Shown here one piece after another: positions 43,294 to 51,592 of a stretch of DNA of 64,000 bases. The position numbers and the translations under genes were made by a program. Under the pieces are notes generated by a model. It was not told the DNA's origin, ran no database searches, and saw only the letters and a list, made by a program, of their open reading frames with translations. Source of the stretch: Pseudomonadota bacterium. Its GTDB lineage: Bacteria > Pseudomonadota > Gammaproteobacteria > Steroidobacterales > Steroidobacteraceae. The DNA lies in contig JAEWAF010000079.1 in assembly GCA_023391815.1 (NCBI GenBank), forward strand, positions 1 through 64,000, read 5' to 3'. Within the stretch, counting starts at the first letter, position 1. Every line of letters begins with the position of its first letter.

Positions 43294-44243
43294 GAGACCC
43301 GCCGCGTGTTGCTCGTTAATGAAAGAGGAATGGGCGCTGCTCCAAAGCGAGCAGCGAAGGAGACCGCTGAGAAAGGGACGTCGTCGAGCTCGGCACGCGT
43401 CAGGGTGAGTTGCTTGCCGTCGAGGCAGTCCAGTTGTAGTTCGTTATCTTCGGTATAGAGACAGGGTGCCTGCCAGAAGTGACGCGCCGGACGGTCGAGA
43501 TAGCGGCTGCCGAGCACTCGCAGGATGTGTCCGCCACACTCACCGAACGCGCCGGGGAATGGCGGGGCCACCGCGCGAATCAGATTGTGAATTTCCAGCG
43601 CCGGCCGGTCCCAGAGGATCTCGCCGTCTTGTGGCCGGCGGCGTCCAAAGTACGAGCCGCGGGACAGATCCATCGGAACGCCCGGTGCGCGTCCCGCGAT
43701 CAAATCCGGCAAACACCGTTCCAGCAATCGTTCGGCGGCGTCCGCCACCTTCAGCGATACATCCAGCGCCGTGTCGTTGATCAGGATCGGCACCGCCTCC
43801 TGGCCGACGATCGGCCCCGCATCGGGCTTTGCCTGCATGTAGTGCAGCGTCGCACCGGTCTCGGTTTCACCGTTGACGATGGCCCAATTGACCGGCGCCC
43901 GACCGCGATACTTCGGCAGCAGCGAACCGTGCATGTTCAGCGCACCGCGGCTCGCCGTGGCGAGCAGACGTTCGCACAACATGTGGCGGTAATAAAAAGA
44001 GAACAGGAAATCCGGATGCAACTCCCCGACGCGCTCGACCACCGTGTCTGCGTTCGGATCGTCCGGGGTCGCCACGACCAAACCATTCTCTCGGGCCACG
44101 CGAGCCACGCAGTCGAACCACTGCTGTTCCTTGGGATCGTCTTCGTGCGTGACGACGAGCTCGATCCGCATGCCCTGACTCAGCAGCACGCGCAGGCATC
44201 GCACGCCGACCTCGCTATAGGCGAATACGACGGCGCTGGTCAC
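43290..44243 (-). CDS. arnA: UDP-Ara4N formyltransferase (stand-alone ArnA N-terminal domain)
   Basis: 317 residues, corresponding to the N-terminal half of ArnA, which formylates UDP-4-amino-4-deoxy-L-arabinose using 10-formyl-tetrahydrofolate. The GTG start at 44243 overlaps the arnC stop as GTGA. Catalytic signature GALNMHGSLLPKYRGRAPV contains the Asn and His; MQAKPDAGPIVGQEAV contains the Asp. It ends with an OB-like C-terminal domain (FWQAPCLYTEDNELQLDC). Placed before the decarboxylase gene in the same order as the fused enzyme, with ATG overlapping the stop. So both ArnA activities are present but on two polypeptides. Confidence 0.92.
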   Translation of the reverse strand: MTSAVVFAYSEVGVRCLRVLLSQGMRIELVVTHEDDPKEQQWFDCVARVARENGLVVATPDDPNADTVVERVGELHPDFLFSFYYRHMLCERLLATASRGALNMHGSLLPKYRGRAPVNWAIVNGETETGATLHYMQAKPDAGPIVGQEAVPILINDTALDVSLKVADAAERLLERCLPDLIAGRAPGVPMDLSRGSYFGRRRPQDGEILWDRPALEIHNLIRAVAPPFPGAFGECGGHILRVLGSRYLDRPARHFWQAPCLYTEDNELQLDCLDGKQLTLTRAELDDVPFSAVSFAARFGAAPIPLSLTSNTRRVS

Positions 44244-45220
44244 GGTGCTTCTCCGTGCGGCTCGTCTTCGATCACGGCGTCGACCACGTATCGGGGTCGA
44301 TCGCGAACTTGCAAGTAGATTCGCCCGATGTATTCGCCCAGCAGCCCGATGCCGAACAGCACGATGCCGATCAGCAGGAACACGATTGCGAACAGGGTGA
44401 AGACGCCTTGCGCTTCCGGGCCGACGATCAGGCGACGCACGGCCAGAAACACGACGAACAGCAGCGACAGCATCGAGATGACGATGCCCGCCATGGAAAA
44501 CAGCTGCAGCGGCACGAGCGAGAATCCGGTCATCAGGTCGAAGTTGAGGCGGATCAGGCGATACATGGAATATTTCGAGGTGCCGGCCTCGCGCTCCTCG
44601 TGCCGCACCGGAATCTCGACCGGGCGCATCGCGTACAGACTCCCGAGCGCGGGCAGGAAGGTAGTGACTTCGCGCGATCGATTGATCGTGTCGACGATCG
44701 CTCGGGAGTAGCCGCGTAACATGCAGCCCTGGTCGGCCATGCGAATGCCTGAGATGCGCTCGCGGACCGCATTCATCGCCGACGATGCTTTGCGCCGCCA
44801 CCATACGTCTCGGCGTCGTTCGCGAACGGTGCCGACGTAGTCGTAACCTTCATCGAAGCGTGCGACCAGTTGCGCGATCTCTTCCGGTGGATTTTGCAGG
44901 TCCGCATCGAGCGTGACCACGAAGTCGCCGCGAGCGCGTTCGAATCCCGCCCGAATGGCCGAGTGTTGTCCGAAGTTGCCGCGCAAGATCACGATGCGCG
45001 TTTCATGCGGACGGCGTTGGAACATCTCCCGAAGCAGAGCGACCGACCGATCCCGGCTGCCATCGTCGATGAAGATACATTCGTAAGGACGATGAAGCGC
45101 ATCGAGCGCCGGGTAGAGCCTTGCAAACAACGCCGGCAGACACGATTCCTCGTTGAAAACGGGAATGATGACGCTCAGCCGCGGCGCCGGACGAAGTGCG
45201 ATGTGGGGACGGGCGCTCAT
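44240..45220 (-). CDS. arnC: Undecaprenyl-phosphate 4-deoxy-4-formamido-L-arabinose transferase
   Basis: 326 residues, a GT2 glycosyltransferase: LSVIIPVFNEESCLPALF, FIDDGSRDRS, TLDADLQNPPEEI (metal-binding Asp), DQGCMLRGYSR and PVRHEEREAGTSKYS. Two C-terminal membrane helices (LFSMAGIVISMLSLLFVVFL and FAIVFLLIGIVLFGIG) are the usual ArnC/DPM1-type anchor. It transfers Ara4FN from UDP to undecaprenyl phosphate on the cytoplasmic face. It overlaps both neighbours by 4 bases. Placed after arnB and before the two arnA genes. Confidence 0.94.
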   Translation of the reverse strand: MSARPHIALRPAPRLSVIIPVFNEESCLPALFARLYPALDALHRPYECIFIDDGSRDRSVALLREMFQRRPHETRIVILRGNFGQHSAIRAGFERARGDFVVTLDADLQNPPEEIAQLVARFDEGYDYVGTVRERRRDVWWRRKASSAMNAVRERISGIRMADQGCMLRGYSRAIVDTINRSREVTTFLPALGSLYAMRPVEIPVRHEEREAGTSKYSMYRLIRLNFDLMTGFSLVPLQLFSMAGIVISMLSLLFVVFLAVRRLIVGPEAQGVFTLFAIVFLLIGIVLFGIGLLGEYIGRIYLQVRDRPRYVVDAVIEDEPHGEAP

Positions 45221-46338
45221 GATCGGTTCGCCAGAACGTCGCGAAGAGTGGTGCAGACCCGACGCACGTCGTCGTCGGTCATGGCCGGGAACAGCGGCAG
45301 CGTCACCGTTTCCCGACCGATTCTCGACGCGTTCGGGAATTGCTCTTCCCGATAGTCGAGCGCTCGATACGCGGTCAGGCCGGGAATGCAGGGGTAGTGC
45401 ACGCCGATGGCGATGCCTCGTTTGCCCATGGCTTGCTGAAATGCGCTGCGCGTGATGCCCAGCCGCTCGAACGGCAGCAGCACTGTAAATAGATTCCAGC
45501 AGTGCCCGTCGTCGCCGGCAGCGGGCAGTACACCGGGCGGGTCCGAGGAAAGTTCCCGGAAATAGATCGCGGCCAGCTCGCGCCGACGTTGGCTGAACGC
45601 ATCCAACCGTTCGAGCTGAGCGATGCCGATCCGCGCCGACACGTCGGATAGATTGAACTTGCCGCCCGCTCGCAGCACGTCGACGTTGCCGTCAGCGTCG
45701 CGTTCGATGCCGTGAAAGCGCTCGATCTCGATCAAGCGCGCCTCGTCGGCGTGATTGCAGACAATCGCGCCGCCTTCGATGGTCGTCATGTTCTTGTTGG
45801 GGTGAAAGCTGAAACAGGCCAGATCGCCAAACGAGCCGATGCGAAGCTCGCGATAGGAGCTGCCGATGGCATGCGCCGCGTCTTCGATCACGCGCAGCTC
45901 GTATCTGCGCGCGATCTGATGAAGCCGATCGAGGTCCACCGGGAGGCCGGCGAAGTGCACCGGCATCACGGCGCGCGTGCGGTCGGTGATGGCGGCCTCC
46001 AGCAAGGAAACATCGAGGTTGCGGCTGACGAGCTCGACATCGACGAACACCGGGACCGCGCCACGTCGCAATATCACATTGGCGCTGGCGGCAAAGCTCA
46101 TGGCCGGAACGATCACCTCATCGCCCTTGCCGACCCCCGCGACCATGAGCGCGATTTCCAGCGCGGCGGTACCCGATGTGAGCGTGCGGACTCTTCTGCC
46201 TCCGACGTACGAGGAGAGCGCGCTCTCGAATTTGGCGACATACGGCCCGGTTGTGATCCATCCGGAGCGCAGCACCTGGCTGACCGCGTCGATGGTCGGC
46301 TCGTCGAGGGTCGGTTTGGAGAATGGCAGATACGTCAT
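45217..46338 (-). CDS. arnB: UDP-4-amino-4-deoxy-L-arabinose-oxoglutarate aminotransferase
   Basis: 373 residues, DegT/DnrJ/EryC1 family. The start at 46338 (MTYLPFSKPTLDEPTIDAV) is chosen because it overlaps the upstream flippase gene by 4 bases; the frame is open farther up but not family-like. LTSGTAALEIALMVAGVGKGDEVI, then EDAAHAIGSSY, and the PLP lysine K182 in SFHPNKNMTTIEGG are present. It converts UDP-4-keto-pentose from the ArnA decarboxylase to UDP-Ara4N with glutamate. The C-terminus holds VHYPCIPGLTAYRALDYREE, a normal closing of the family. Confidence 0.94.
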   Translation of the reverse strand: MTYLPFSKPTLDEPTIDAVSQVLRSGWITTGPYVAKFESALSSYVGGRRVRTLTSGTAALEIALMVAGVGKGDEVIVPAMSFAASANVILRRGAVPVFVDVELVSRNLDVSLLEAAITDRTRAVMPVHFAGLPVDLDRLHQIARRYELRVIEDAAHAIGSSYRELRIGSFGDLACFSFHPNKNMTTIEGGAIVCNHADEARLIEIERFHGIERDADGNVDVLRAGGKFNLSDVSARIGIAQLERLDAFSQRRRELAAIYFRELSSDPPGVLPAAGDDGHCWNLFTVLLPFERLGITRSAFQQAMGKRGIAIGVHYPCIPGLTAYRALDYREEQFPNASRIGRETVTLPLFPAMTDDDVRRVCTTLRDVLANRS

Positions 46339-46718
46339 GGCTGGCTCTGGCTTTGACTCAGAATGAACACGCCCAGAATGATGACCGCGATGCCGACCAT
46401 CTTGGCCGGTTCGAGCGATTCCTCGAACAGAGCGGCGGCCGCGACGGCATTCACGATGTATCCGATCGACAGCAGCGGATAGACGACGCTGACCGATGCA
46501 CGCGACAACGCGAGTACCCAGATCACGACGCTCACCGCATAACACGCGAGGCCGCTCCACAAACCGAAGTGAGACAACAAGCGCGGCCCCGCGCTGGCAA
46601 GACCGGTCCAGCTCAGGTCGATCGCACCGGTCGTGCTCGTGGCGAGCTTCAACAGCAACTGCGCGGCCGCGTTCAGCATCACGCCTGTGATGACCAGCAT
46701 CCACGTGATCGGACTCAT
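46335..46718 (-). CDS. Small EamA/SMR-type flippase subunit, ArnE/ArnF-like
   Basis: 127 residues with four membrane helices (WMLVITGVMLNAAAQLLLKLA, GLWSGLACYAVSVVIWVLAL, VVYPLLSIGYIVNAVAAAALF, MVGIAVIILGVFILSQ). This is the size and layout of ArnE and ArnF, which in enterobacteria together flip undecaprenyl-phosphate-Ara4N to the periplasm. Only one such gene is in the operon here. It may act as a homodimer, or a partner may be elsewhere. It overlaps arnT and arnB by 4 bases each. The symbol is left open because E and F cannot be told apart. Confidence 0.85.
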   Translation of the reverse strand: MSPITWMLVITGVMLNAAAQLLLKLATSTTGAIDLSWTGLASAGPRLLSHFGLWSGLACYAVSVVIWVLALSRASVSVVYPLLSIGYIVNAVAAAALFEESLEPAKMVGIAVIILGVFILSQSQSQP

Positions 46719-48406
46719 CGACGGCTCACCGCCACGCGGCGCTTATCGCGACCCAACACTCGCATCGGCAGTCCGCTGGCATGGAGTCGCTCGTAAGTCG
46801 CATGGGTCATGATTGCGATTCCCTGCGGCAAACCTCGCCACGTTTGTTCGAAGACCGCCATGCCGGTGATGGAGATGCCCGGCGTGTGTCGCAAGCCATA
46901 GTCGAGCTCGCCGCGCGTATCGACCAGGAACAGAGTGCGCTTCAAATAGAACGGCAATGTTTGATCGTAGGTCTGCACTGTGAAGATCGGCGCGTGCCGG
47001 GCGAGATCGGCGGGAATCTGGGCCGCCAGCGACTTTCCCGAACGCAGCGCCTCGTGCTGACCGACGGTAGCAAACAACAGCGACAGGCCGGCAAACCAAG
47101 CCATCGCGACGCCGATCATCGCGCGAGCCGGGCGACCAGCGTCGAGTGCGCGCCAGCTCACTACCGCCGCGACGATTGCGATCGCATTGAATGCAATGAC
47201 AGCGAGCCGGGCTCCCGAGACGACTTCCAGTGCAAACGGATCTTGTGTGAACGCTTCAGTGGCAATGCAATAAACCAGTAATGCGACGGCGAAGATCACA
47301 AGCACGGCGACACTGATCCGTAACGCCCGGCGGTCGAGGCATTTCTCTCGACTGGCCGTCAGCAACGCCAGCGCCGGCAGCACGGGCAACACATAGGGCG
47401 CAAGTTTCGAATTCGAGAGAGAGAAAAAAATCAGGACGAATACGCACCAGATCCACAGCAGTCGACGCACATCGAAGTGACCGGGCGATGTGTCCGTACG
47501 CCAGCCGCCGCCCAGCGCGCTTGCCATCTGCGGCAACCAGGGAAGAGTGCCCACGGCCAGAATGGCAAAGAAATACCACCAGGGCTCCACCCGCTCGGCG
47601 ACATCGGTGAGATAGCGCTGAAAATGTTCGTGAACGAAAAAGAACTGCAGAAAGCCCGGGTTGGCGCGGGCCGCGAGAATGAACCAAGGCAGCGTTACCA
47701 GCGCAAATATCACCAGTCCGGGAACGGGCCGCAGCGTGCGCAAGACCGCCCAATCGCGTTGCCAGATCACATAGATCGTCAGCACGCCGCCGGCAATGAC
47801 GATGGCCACCACTCCTTTGGTCAGCACCGCCAGTGCGAGCAGCAGCCAGGTGACCAGCATCCAGCGCTTGCTTTCGAGCGGCGCCGAGATCCGCGTCAGT
47901 TGCGTCATACAGAATGAGCACAACATTGCAGTCATCAGAAACGTAAACGTCATATCCAGGGTCAGGATCTGACCCATCACGAAATGTAGTACGGTCGATG
48001 CGAGCAACGCCGCCGCCAGCAGGCCGGCGCGAGCGCCCCAGAGCCGCCGGCCCAGAACAAACATCAGGAGCACGTTGAGCCAGGCGGCGAGCATCGTGCA
48101 CAGGCGCGCGGTCCATTCACCTTCGCCGAAGGCTTTGTAGATGGCCGCCGTCGCCCAGTACTGCAGCGGCGGCTTCTCCAGATAGATCAGACCGTTGAGA
48201 TGAGGCGTTATCCAGTCGGCGCGCAGCAGCATTTCTCGCGGTATTTCCGCATACCGCCCTTCATCCGGATTGGCCAGCGGCCGCCCCAGAGCGAGCGCGA
48301 ACCACACGATCGTGAAGGCGGCCACGCTGACGGCGACGAGCAAGGTTTGTAGTCGGAGGCGGGGAGCTACGGGAACCACCGCGGCGGATCGGGGCAGGGT
48401 GCTCAT
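46715..48406 (-). CDS. arnT: Undecaprenyl-phosphate-Ara4N: lipid A transferase
   Basis: 563 residues, a GT39/PMT-type integral membrane enzyme. The first periplasmic loop has ANPDEGRYAEIPREMLLRAD, carrying the catalytic Asp and Glu, followed by WITPHLNGLIYLEKPPLQYW, the ArnT signature. About twelve membrane helices follow, with a soluble C-terminal domain (FTVQTYDQTLPFYLKRTLF). It moves Ara4N onto the lipid A phosphates, lowering negative charge and raising polymyxin tolerance. First gene of the operon, so its promoter lies in 48407-48681; the order arnT-first differs from enterobacterial arnBCADTEF. Confidence 0.94.
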   Translation of the reverse strand: MSTLPRSAAVVPVAPRLRLQTLLVAVSVAAFTIVWFALALGRPLANPDEGRYAEIPREMLLRADWITPHLNGLIYLEKPPLQYWATAAIYKAFGEGEWTARLCTMLAAWLNVLLMFVLGRRLWGARAGLLAAALLASTVLHFVMGQILTLDMTFTFLMTAMLCSFCMTQLTRISAPLESKRWMLVTWLLLALAVLTKGVVAIVIAGGVLTIYVIWQRDWAVLRTLRPVPGLVIFALVTLPWFILAARANPGFLQFFFVHEHFQRYLTDVAERVEPWWYFFAILAVGTLPWLPQMASALGGGWRTDTSPGHFDVRRLLWIWCVFVLIFFSLSNSKLAPYVLPVLPALALLTASREKCLDRRALRISVAVLVIFAVALLVYCIATEAFTQDPFALEVVSGARLAVIAFNAIAIVAAVVSWRALDAGRPARAMIGVAMAWFAGLSLLFATVGQHEALRSGKSLAAQIPADLARHAPIFTVQTYDQTLPFYLKRTLFLVDTRGELDYGLRHTPGISITGMAVFEQTWRGLPQGIAIMTHATYERLHASGLPMRVLGRDKRRVAVSRR

Positions 48407-48681
48407 GCGTGGCGATGCGGCAGTCCGTTTCTAATAATTCTTGTTGGACGAAGCATGCACCTAAATCAATCGCGGTTGCGATTAGTGATTAGCGAGATTG
48501 TGGCGGCGATTGTGACAGCGATGTGAAGAAATCCTGTCTTCCCTGTCGGCGCGGAGCGTCGTCGTCTCGCTGACGCCGTGCAGCATCCGGCGCATCACCT
48601 TGCAAAGGCTTAACGAAACTCCGTATCCGACGACGCGTTGCAGGGGCATGCGACGGCGCATGAAACGATGGCGGAGGACCC
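48407..48681. promoter_or_regulatory. Divergent promoter region of arnT and the ThDP-enzyme gene
   Basis: These 275 bases hold both promoters. An A/T-rich patch (TTCTAATAATTCTTGTTGG, 48430-48448) is close to arnT. A cluster of related short units lies at 48492-48502 (GCGAGATTGTG), 48506-48514 (GCGATTGTG) and 48518-48525 (GCGATGTG), preceded by the direct repeat GATTAG-T-GATTAG at 48480-48492. No clear PmrA or PhoP box was found. GGAGG precedes the ATG at 48682. Confidence 0.4.
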
Positions 48682-50475
48682 ATGGCCGCTACAGTCAGCG
48701 ATTTTCTGATCGAGCGTTTGCACCAGTGGGGCGTCCGCACGATCTTCGGTTACCCCGGCGACGGCATCAACGGGATCATGGGCGCGCTCGGTCGCGCTCC
48801 GGAGAAGATCAACTACGTCCAGACTCGACACGAGGAGCTCGCTGCCTTCATGGCGTGCGGGCACGCAAAGTTCACCGGCGAGCTCGGCGTATGTCTCGCG
48901 ACTTCGGGGCCCGGCGCGATTCATTTGCTGAACGGTTTGTACGACGCGAAGCTCGATCACCAGCCGGTGCTTGCGATCGTCGGCCAGCAGGCACGCAGCG
49001 CGATTGGCGGCAACTATCAGCAGGAAGTGGATCTGGAGTCGTTGTTCAAGGATGTGGCCGGTGAATTCGTGCACACGGCCATCGTGCCAGCACAGGTCAG
49101 GCATCTGGTCGATCGGTCCGTTCGCATTGCCTACGATCAGCGCACGGTGACCTGTCTGATCGTTCCCAATGACTTGCAGAATCTCGATGCAGTCGAGACG
49201 CCGCCGCGCGAGCACGGCACCGTTCATACGGGCGTCGGCAGGGCGGCGCGTCGTATCGTGCCGCCGACGGAAGATTTGCAACGCGCAGCCGAGATTCTCA
49301 ACAAGGGGCGCAAGGTCGCGATCCTCGCTGGCGCCGGCGCGCTGCATGCCACGCAAGAGCTCATCGAAGTCGCGGAGCTCACTGGCGCCGGCATCGCGAA
49401 GGCATTGCTCGGCAAGGCGGCCGTTCCCGACGATCTGCCATTCGTGACGGGCTCCATCGGCCTGCTCGGGACCGCGCCGAGTTGGGACATGATGAATGAA
49501 TGCGACACGCTGCTGATGGTCGGGTCGGCGTTCCCGTACTCGGAATTTCTGCCGCCGGAGGGACATGCGCGAGGTGTGCAGATCGATATCGACGGTCGCA
49601 TGCTGAGCCTGCGGTATCCGATGGAGTTGAATCTGCTCGGCGACAGCAAGGGAACATTGCGTGCCCTGTTGCCCATGCTCGATCGCAAGGAAGATCGCGA
49701 CTGGCAGCGACGCATCGAGAAGAACATCGAGCGGTGGTGGCGCGTGCTGGAGAAGCGCGCGATGAATAGCGCCAATCCCATCAATCCGCAGCGTGTGTTC
49801 TGGGAGCTTTCGGCGCAGTTGCCCAACGAGGCGATTCTCACGGCCGATTCAGGCTCGTCCGCCGATTGGTATGCGCGCGATGTGAAACTCCGGCGGGGGA
49901 TGATGGCGTCGTTGTCGGGCGGCCTCGCCACGATGGGGCCAGGCGTGCCGTATGCGATCGCCGCCAAGCTGGCTCACCCCGATCGTACGGTGATCGCCAC
50001 AGTCGGCGACGGTGCGATGCTGATGAATGGGATCAACGGACTGGTCACGATCTCGTATCTCTGGCGCCAGTGGTCGAACCCGCGCCTGGTGGTCATGGTG
50101 TTGAGCAACGGAGACCTGAATCAGGTGACGTGGGAACAGCGCGCGATGGAGGGCGATCCGAAGTACTCGCCGTCGCAGGATGTGCCGCCGTTCGCCTATG
50201 CCGAATATGCGAGATTGCTCGGATTGATCGGTATCCGTGTCGAGCGAGCGGACGCCATCGCCGAAGCCTGGTCGCAGGCATTCGCGGCCGATCGTCCGGT
50301 GGTGCTCGAAATGGTGACCGATCCGAATGTTCCGCCGCTGCCACCGCATATTTCGGTGAAGGACGTGCGCAATTATCTGCGGGCGGTCTGGCACCGGGAT
50401 CCCGATGCGCTGGAGATGATCAAGGCGACCATGAAGGAGAGCTGGGCATCGGCTTTCCCCGGCAAGGGCGACTAG
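48682..50475 (+). CDS. Thiamine-diphosphate enzyme of the pyruvate oxidase/acetolactate synthase family
   Basis: 597 residues. ThDP activator Glu in YVQTRHEELAAFMA; middle FAD/CoA-like domain (KVAILAGAGALHATQELIEV); C-terminal ThDP domain with VGDGAMLMNGINGLVTIS and later VLSNGDLNQVTWEQ. Ordering fits PoxB-like pyruvate oxidases and related POX5-type proteins rather than IlvB, as the acetolactate synthase substrate residues are not seen. It has no PoxB-type C-terminal lipid-binding helix that I can recognise. The ribosome site GGAGG precedes ATG 48682. It is followed after 16 bases by the enolase-superfamily gene, so they probably form an operon. Exact 2-oxoacid unknown. Confidence 0.88.
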   Translation: MAATVSDFLIERLHQWGVRTIFGYPGDGINGIMGALGRAPEKINYVQTRHEELAAFMACGHAKFTGELGVCLATSGPGAIHLLNGLYDAKLDHQPVLAIVGQQARSAIGGNYQQEVDLESLFKDVAGEFVHTAIVPAQVRHLVDRSVRIAYDQRTVTCLIVPNDLQNLDAVETPPREHGTVHTGVGRAARRIVPPTEDLQRAAEILNKGRKVAILAGAGALHATQELIEVAELTGAGIAKALLGKAAVPDDLPFVTGSIGLLGTAPSWDMMNECDTLLMVGSAFPYSEFLPPEGHARGVQIDIDGRMLSLRYPMELNLLGDSKGTLRALLPMLDRKEDRDWQRRIEKNIERWWRVLEKRAMNSANPINPQRVFWELSAQLPNEAILTADSGSSADWYARDVKLRRGMMASLSGGLATMGPGVPYAIAAKLAHPDRTVIATVGDGAMLMNGINGLVTISYLWRQWSNPRLVVMVLSNGDLNQVTWEQRAMEGDPKYSPSQDVPPFAYAEYARLLGLIGIRVERADAIAEAWSQAFAADRPVVLEMVTDPNVPPLPPHISVKDVRNYLRAVWHRDPDALEMIKATMKESWASAFPGKGD

Positions 50476-50491
50476 CCGGTCGAGGCAGGCG

Positions 50492-51592
50492 ATGCGCAAC
50501 GTCAACGCGGTACCGATCGAGGCTGTCATTGTGTCGGCGTATCGAGTGCCGACAGCAACGCTGGAATCGGACGGCACGCTCGAGTGGGATAGCACGGTGC
50601 TCGTGCTAGTGGAGATTCAGGCCGCGGGCCTCAGTGGCATCGGTTATTCCTATGCCGACAAGTCGACTGCCACGATGGTCTATGACCGCTTCGTGAGATT
50701 GCTCGTCGGCGCCGATGCGCTCGCGACCGCCGCTCGTTGGCGCGACATGCGGGTCGATGTGCGCAATCTTGGCGGCGCGGGCGTCTCGGCGATGGCGATC
50801 TCAGCGGTCGACAATGCTCTGTGGGATTGGAAAGCAAAGTTCATGGGCGTGGCTTTAGTGACACTGCTCGGAGCGGCGCGCGATTCGATACCAATTTATG
50901 GCAGTGGAGGCTTCACGTCTTACACAGACCAGCAGCTGAGTGAGCAACTGTCCGGTTGGGCCCGCGAGGGTTTGCGGGCGGTCAAGATGAAGGTCGGTCG
51001 GGAGCCCGATCGCGATGGGGCTCGCGTGGCTGTGGCCCGACGAGCGATCGGCGACAACGTCGAGCTGTTCGTGGACGCCAATGGCGCGTACACGCGCAAG
51101 CAGGCGCTATTGCTGGCGCGTGGGTTTGCCGAGTCGAATGTCAGCTGGTTCGAAGAGCCGGTGAGCTCCGACGACCTGGAAGGACTGCGACTCATGCGCG
51201 ACCGCGCACCGGCCGGAATGAATATCAGCGCAGGTGAATACGGTTATACATCCGATTACTTCCGCCACATGCTGGATGCACAGGCGGTCGACGTGTTGCA
51301 GGCGGACGCAACCCGCTGCGGCGGGCTCACCGGATTCATGGAAGCGGCTGCCCTGTGCGAAGCTTTTCATGTGCCGCTCTCCAGTCATTGCGCCCCGTCG
51401 TTGCATGTCCCAGCGACTTGCGCAGCACGCTCGGCGATTCATTTGGAATATTTCTTCGATCACGTCCGTCTTGAACAGATGCTGTTCGACGGCGTGTGCC
51501 TGCCGTCCAACGGCGTGCTGGCCGCGGATTTGTCACGCCTGGGGCTGGGCATCGAGCTCAAGAAGGAGGATGCGGAGTGCTATCGCATCTGA
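50492..51592 (+). CDS. Mandelate racemase/muconate lactonizing enzyme family protein
   Basis: 366 residues of the enolase superfamily. The capping domain is N-terminal (VLVLVEIQAAGLSGIGYSY). Barrel motifs: VKMKVGRE with the K-x-K base, VELFVDANGAY (metal Asp), SWFEEPVSSDDL (metal Glu), NISAGEYGY (third metal ligand Glu), and SSHCAPSLHVPAT with the general-acid His of mandelate-racemase type. This residue set suggests abstraction of an alpha proton from an acid sugar, that is, an aldonate or aldarate dehydratase; the substrate cannot be told. It starts 16 bases after the ThDP gene, and its end overlaps the next gene's start by 16 bases. Confidence 0.9.
   Translation: MRNVNAVPIEAVIVSAYRVPTATLESDGTLEWDSTVLVLVEIQAAGLSGIGYSYADKSTATMVYDRFVRLLVGADALATAARWRDMRVDVRNLGGAGVSAMAISAVDNALWDWKAKFMGVALVTLLGAARDSIPIYGSGGFTSYTDQQLSEQLSGWAREGLRAVKMKVGREPDRDGARVAVARRAIGDNVELFVDANGAYTRKQALLLARGFAESNVSWFEEPVSSDDLEGLRLMRDRAPAGMNISAGEYGYTSDYFRHMLDAQAVDVLQADATRCGGLTGFMEAAALCEAFHVPLSSHCAPSLHVPATCAARSAIHLEYFFDHVRLEQMLFDGVCLPSNGVLAADLSRLGLGIELKKEDAECYRI

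Noticed and set aside
48407..48681. PmrA or PhoP box before arnT
   Set aside because: No pair of PmrA- or PhoP-type half sites at proper spacing could be found, so regulation of the arn operon is left open.
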